Assembly (NCBI GenBank): GCA_030152425.1
Contig: JASLJP010000243.1
Span: forward strand, 1-6,454
DNA from: Aquirhabdus sp.
Lineage (GTDB): Bacteria; Pseudomonadota; Gammaproteobacteria; Pseudomonadales; Moraxellaceae
Length of the DNA stretch: 6,454 nt
Reading direction: 5' to 3'
Shown: positions 4,620 to 6,454 of the stretch, in pieces
How positions within the stretch are numbered: position 1 is the stretch's first letter
Layout: every line of letters begins with the position of its first letter
Translations under genes and position numbers: made by a program
Notes under the pieces: generated by a model
The model's input: only the letters and a program-made list of their open reading frames with translations
Told to the model about the DNA's origin: nothing
The model's database searches: none

Positions 4620-6065
4620 ATGAATGTTACTGTCGTTGATGCCACCCAAACTCAAGAAGCGGCCAGTCCTGCACTTGACTCATCAACCACGTCTGTATCC
4701 GCTGATTCATTGACCCAAGTCGATGGCGCGTCGCCTTCGGTCAGTGAAGCACGCCCTGAAAAGGTCAACTTGCTGGGAATGACCCGCAAGCAGCTTGAAG
4801 TATATTTTGAAAGCATCGGTGAAAAGAAATTCAGGGCTGCTCAAGTCACCAAATGGATTCATCAACTTGGCGTGACCGAGTTTGATCAGATGACCAATCT
4901 GGCGGGTAGCCTGCGTGAGAAACTTAACGCACTGGCCTATATCGCCGCCCCCGAAGTGGTGCACCGTGAATACTCCAATGACGGCACGCGTAAGTGGGTG
5001 ATTCGCGTCGGAGAGGGGGCAGGGTCGCTGGTCGAGACCGTGCTGATTCCTGCCGAAGGACGCAAAACCCTGTGTATTTCGTCACAGGTCGGCTGTGCGC
5101 TGGACTGTAGTTTTTGCAGTACCGGCAAACAAGGCTTTGAGCGTGATCTGCTGCCTGCTGAGATCATCGGTCAGCTATGGGTGGCGAACCAGTCTTATAT
5201 GGAAGATGTGCCGGTCGGTGACCGTACCCGTACCGTGACCAACGTGGTGATGATGGGCATGGGCGAGCCTTTGCTCAACTTTGGTCCGGTCGTATCGTCG
5301 ATGCAGCTCATGCTGGATGACCACGCCTATGGCATGTCCAAGCGCCGTGTGACCCTGTCGACCTCGGGCATCGTGCCGATGATCGACAAGCTCGGCGATG
5401 AGATCGACGTGGCACTGGCGATCTCGCTGCATGCGCCGAACGATGAACTGCGTAATGAGCTGGTACCCATCAATAAAAAATATCCATTGGTCGAACTGAT
5501 GGCTGCTGCACGTCGCTATGTCGAACGCGGTGCGCCGCCGTCTGACAAAACAGCGCAAAGCAAAGCCGCGCAAAAAAGCGCGAACAAGGCCACCCAGACC
5601 AAAGCGCTGCAAGACGACATTGCACTGGATGATGATCCGCTAGAGCCATCCCGTAAAAAACACGTCACCATCGAATATGTGATGTTGGATGGTGTCAATG
5701 ACCAGCCTAAACATGCCAAACAATTAATACAACTTTTAGGTGATTTACCCAGTAAGATTAACCTGATTCCGTTTAACCCCTTTCCGCATGCGCCCTATGA
5801 GCGTTCGGCGCGCGCCCGTATCGACGGATTTCAGAAAGCGCTGGCCGATGCAGGCTTTGTCTGTACCGTGCGTCAGACGCGCGGTGATGATATCGATGCA
5901 GCGTGTGGTCAGTTGGTGGGTCAGGTGGCCGACCGCACCCGCCGAGCTGAGAAGTGGAAGCAAAAAGTCGTGGCACAAAAAGCCGCGGATGACAGTGAAA
6001 CGAATCAGAAAACCGCTCACTCCGCCCGGGGTCAGCGCAGCGAAATTTTGAGAACTAGAGGTTAA
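4620..6065 (+). CDS. rlmN: Dual-specificity 23S rRNA/tRNA adenine-C2 methyltransferase RlmN, with extra segments
   Basis: 481 residues against 384 in E. coli. The radical SAM cluster motif is Cys159-x3-Cys163-x2-Cys166 (QVGCALDCSFC), with the conserved Cys152 ahead of it. Cys429 in DIDAACGQL matches the methyl-carrying cysteine, and MMGMGEPLLN at 211-220 is the SAM-binding GEP region. It makes m2A at A2503 of 23S rRNA and A37 of some tRNAs, using two SAM and a 4Fe-4S cluster. The extra length lies in a Ser/Thr/Ala-rich N-terminus (1-45), a Lys/Ala/Gln-rich insertion at about 304-346, and a charged tail after about 448. All catalytic residues are intact. GGAA at 4609-4612 supports ATG 4620; TTG at residue 31 lacks a Shine-Dalgarno. 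No clear promoter is visible in the 82 bp between the terminator and the ATG. Confidence 0.97.
   Translation: MNVTVVDATQTQEAASPALDSSTTSVSADSLTQVDGASPSVSEARPEKVNLLGMTRKQLEVYFESIGEKKFRAAQVTKWIHQLGVTEFDQMTNLAGSLREKLNALAYIAAPEVVHREYSNDGTRKWVIRVGEGAGSLVETVLIPAEGRKTLCISSQVGCALDCSFCSTGKQGFERDLLPAEIIGQLWVANQSYMEDVPVGDRTRTVTNVVMMGMGEPLLNFGPVVSSMQLMLDDHAYGMSKRRVTLSTSGIVPMIDKLGDEIDVALAISLHAPNDELRNELVPINKKYPLVELMAAARRYVERGAPPSDKTAQSKAAQKSANKATQTKALQDDIALDDDPLEPSRKKHVTIEYVMLDGVNDQPKHAKQLIQLLGDLPSKINLIPFNPFPHAPYERSARARIDGFQKALADAGFVCTVRQTRGDDIDAACGQLVGQVADRTRRAEKWKQKVVAQKAADDSETNQKTAHSARGQRSEILRTRG
6057..6061 (+). promoter_or_regulatory. Shine-Dalgarno fixing the pilF GTG start
   Basis: AGAGG lies six bases before GTG 6068, at the very end of rlmN and just before its TAA at 6063-6065. 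It favours this GTG over GTG 6089 and ATG 6146. Confidence 0.6.
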
Positions 6066-6067
6066 AG

Positions 6068-6454
6068 GTGCTTGCATTTAACACCCGTGTGTTCCACCCG
6101 CGTGATCGTCTCAGTGTGCAGACATCATTGCGTTTTTCTGCCGCGATGGTTGCGGTCGCAGGATTGATGCTTGGCGGCTGCGAGACAGTCGAGACCAAAC
6201 CGACATCGATGATGAACGCCAAACAATCCGAACCGAAGCCCAGAGAAGCGGCACTGGCACGTACCGCCATCGCCGCTGAGTTTATCAAAAGCGGTAATCT
6301 CGATGCAGCGCAGCGCAGCCTCGCGGTCGCGTTGAAGTCAGAGCCAAATCTGCCGGAAGCCAATCTGATGATGGGCGTGCTGCTACAGCAAGAGGGCAGT
6401 GAGCCGAATCAGGCCAAAGCCGAAGAGTATTTTAAACGTGCGATCGATCTGAAG
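6068..6454 (+). CDS. pilF: Type IV pilus biogenesis/stability lipoprotein PilF (PilW), 3' end cut by window
   Basis: I translated 129 codons from GTG 6068 to the right edge without a stop. The N-terminus is a lipoprotein signal: basic residues at 7-22, a hydrophobic run at about 25-36, and a lipobox LGGC with acylated-type Cys38. ETVE follows, with no Asp at +2, which suits outer-membrane sorting. From residue about 59 come two tetratricopeptide repeats: one with SGNLDAAQRSLAVALKSEPN, the next with YFKRAIDL, which carries a few extra residues (QEGSEPNQAKAEEY). The family pilotin brings the PilQ secretin to the outer membrane and helps it multimerise for type IV pilus extrusion. The gene starts 2 bp after rlmN, so the two are very probably cotranscribed, as in Pseudomonas. 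ATG 6146 would leave a signal too short (about 11 residues) to be likely. Confidence 0.85.
   Translation, partial: MLAFNTRVFHPRDRLSVQTSLRFSAAMVAVAGLMLGGCETVETKPTSMMNAKQSEPKPREAALARTAIAAEFIKSGNLDAAQRSLAVALKSEPNLPEANLMMGVLLQQEGSEPNQAKAEEYFKRAIDLK

Noticed and set aside
5175..5612. 145-codon minus-strand frame inside rlmN
   Set aside because: It is antisense to the radical SAM domain and its His/Arg-rich composition is typical of the reverse of a real gene.
1..6454. Defence island, mobile element, CRISPR or biosynthetic cluster
   Set aside because: No transposase, integrase, spaced repeats, toxin-antitoxin pair or secondary metabolism gene is visible; almost every gene is a recognisable housekeeping family.

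Overview
This looks like ordinary chromosomal DNA of a gammaproteobacterium. The order iscX, ndk, rlmN, pilF is the one I know from Pseudomonadales (Pseudomonas, and in related form Moraxellaceae), and base composition is moderately GC-rich, near half by eye. I cannot name the genus. I see no transposase, phage gene, CRISPR array, tRNA or rRNA.

Layout. Positions 1-643 (minus strand) hold the N-terminal two thirds of trhO, a rhodanese-type tRNA uridine hydroxylase that runs off the left edge. A 195-bp divergent gap carries a candidate trhO promoter and a GC-rich hairpin in its leader. The plus strand then has a four-cysteine DUF1289 protein (839-1303), a cytoplasmic histidine phosphatase with branch-2-like motifs (1378-2172), an AroP-type aromatic amino acid permease (2205-3584) and IscX (3625-3825). 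A 175-bp gap with two inverted repeats and a perfect -10 box leads to ndk (4001-4432), followed by a strong intrinsic terminator (4505-4537). After it come rlmN (4620-6065, with a large extra internal segment) and pilF, which starts 2 bp after rlmN stops and runs off the right edge.

How the genes relate. The region is mostly housekeeping. TrhO and RlmN modify RNA (tRNA wobble uridine; 23S rRNA/tRNA adenosine). RlmN needs a 4Fe-4S cluster, and IscX is an accessory of Fe-S cluster assembly. The DUF1289 protein has a cysteine set that may bind metal or a cluster. Ndk balances nucleoside triphosphates. AroP imports aromatic amino acids. PilF is the outer-membrane pilotin of type IV pili. The rlmN-pilF pair is probably one transcript, separated from ndk by the terminator.

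I found no convincing new multi-gene system. The points most worth a second look are the lineage-specific insertion in RlmN, a possible leaderless promoter for the phosphatase, the signal-less branch-2-like phosphatase itself, and iscX standing apart from the rest of the isc genes.
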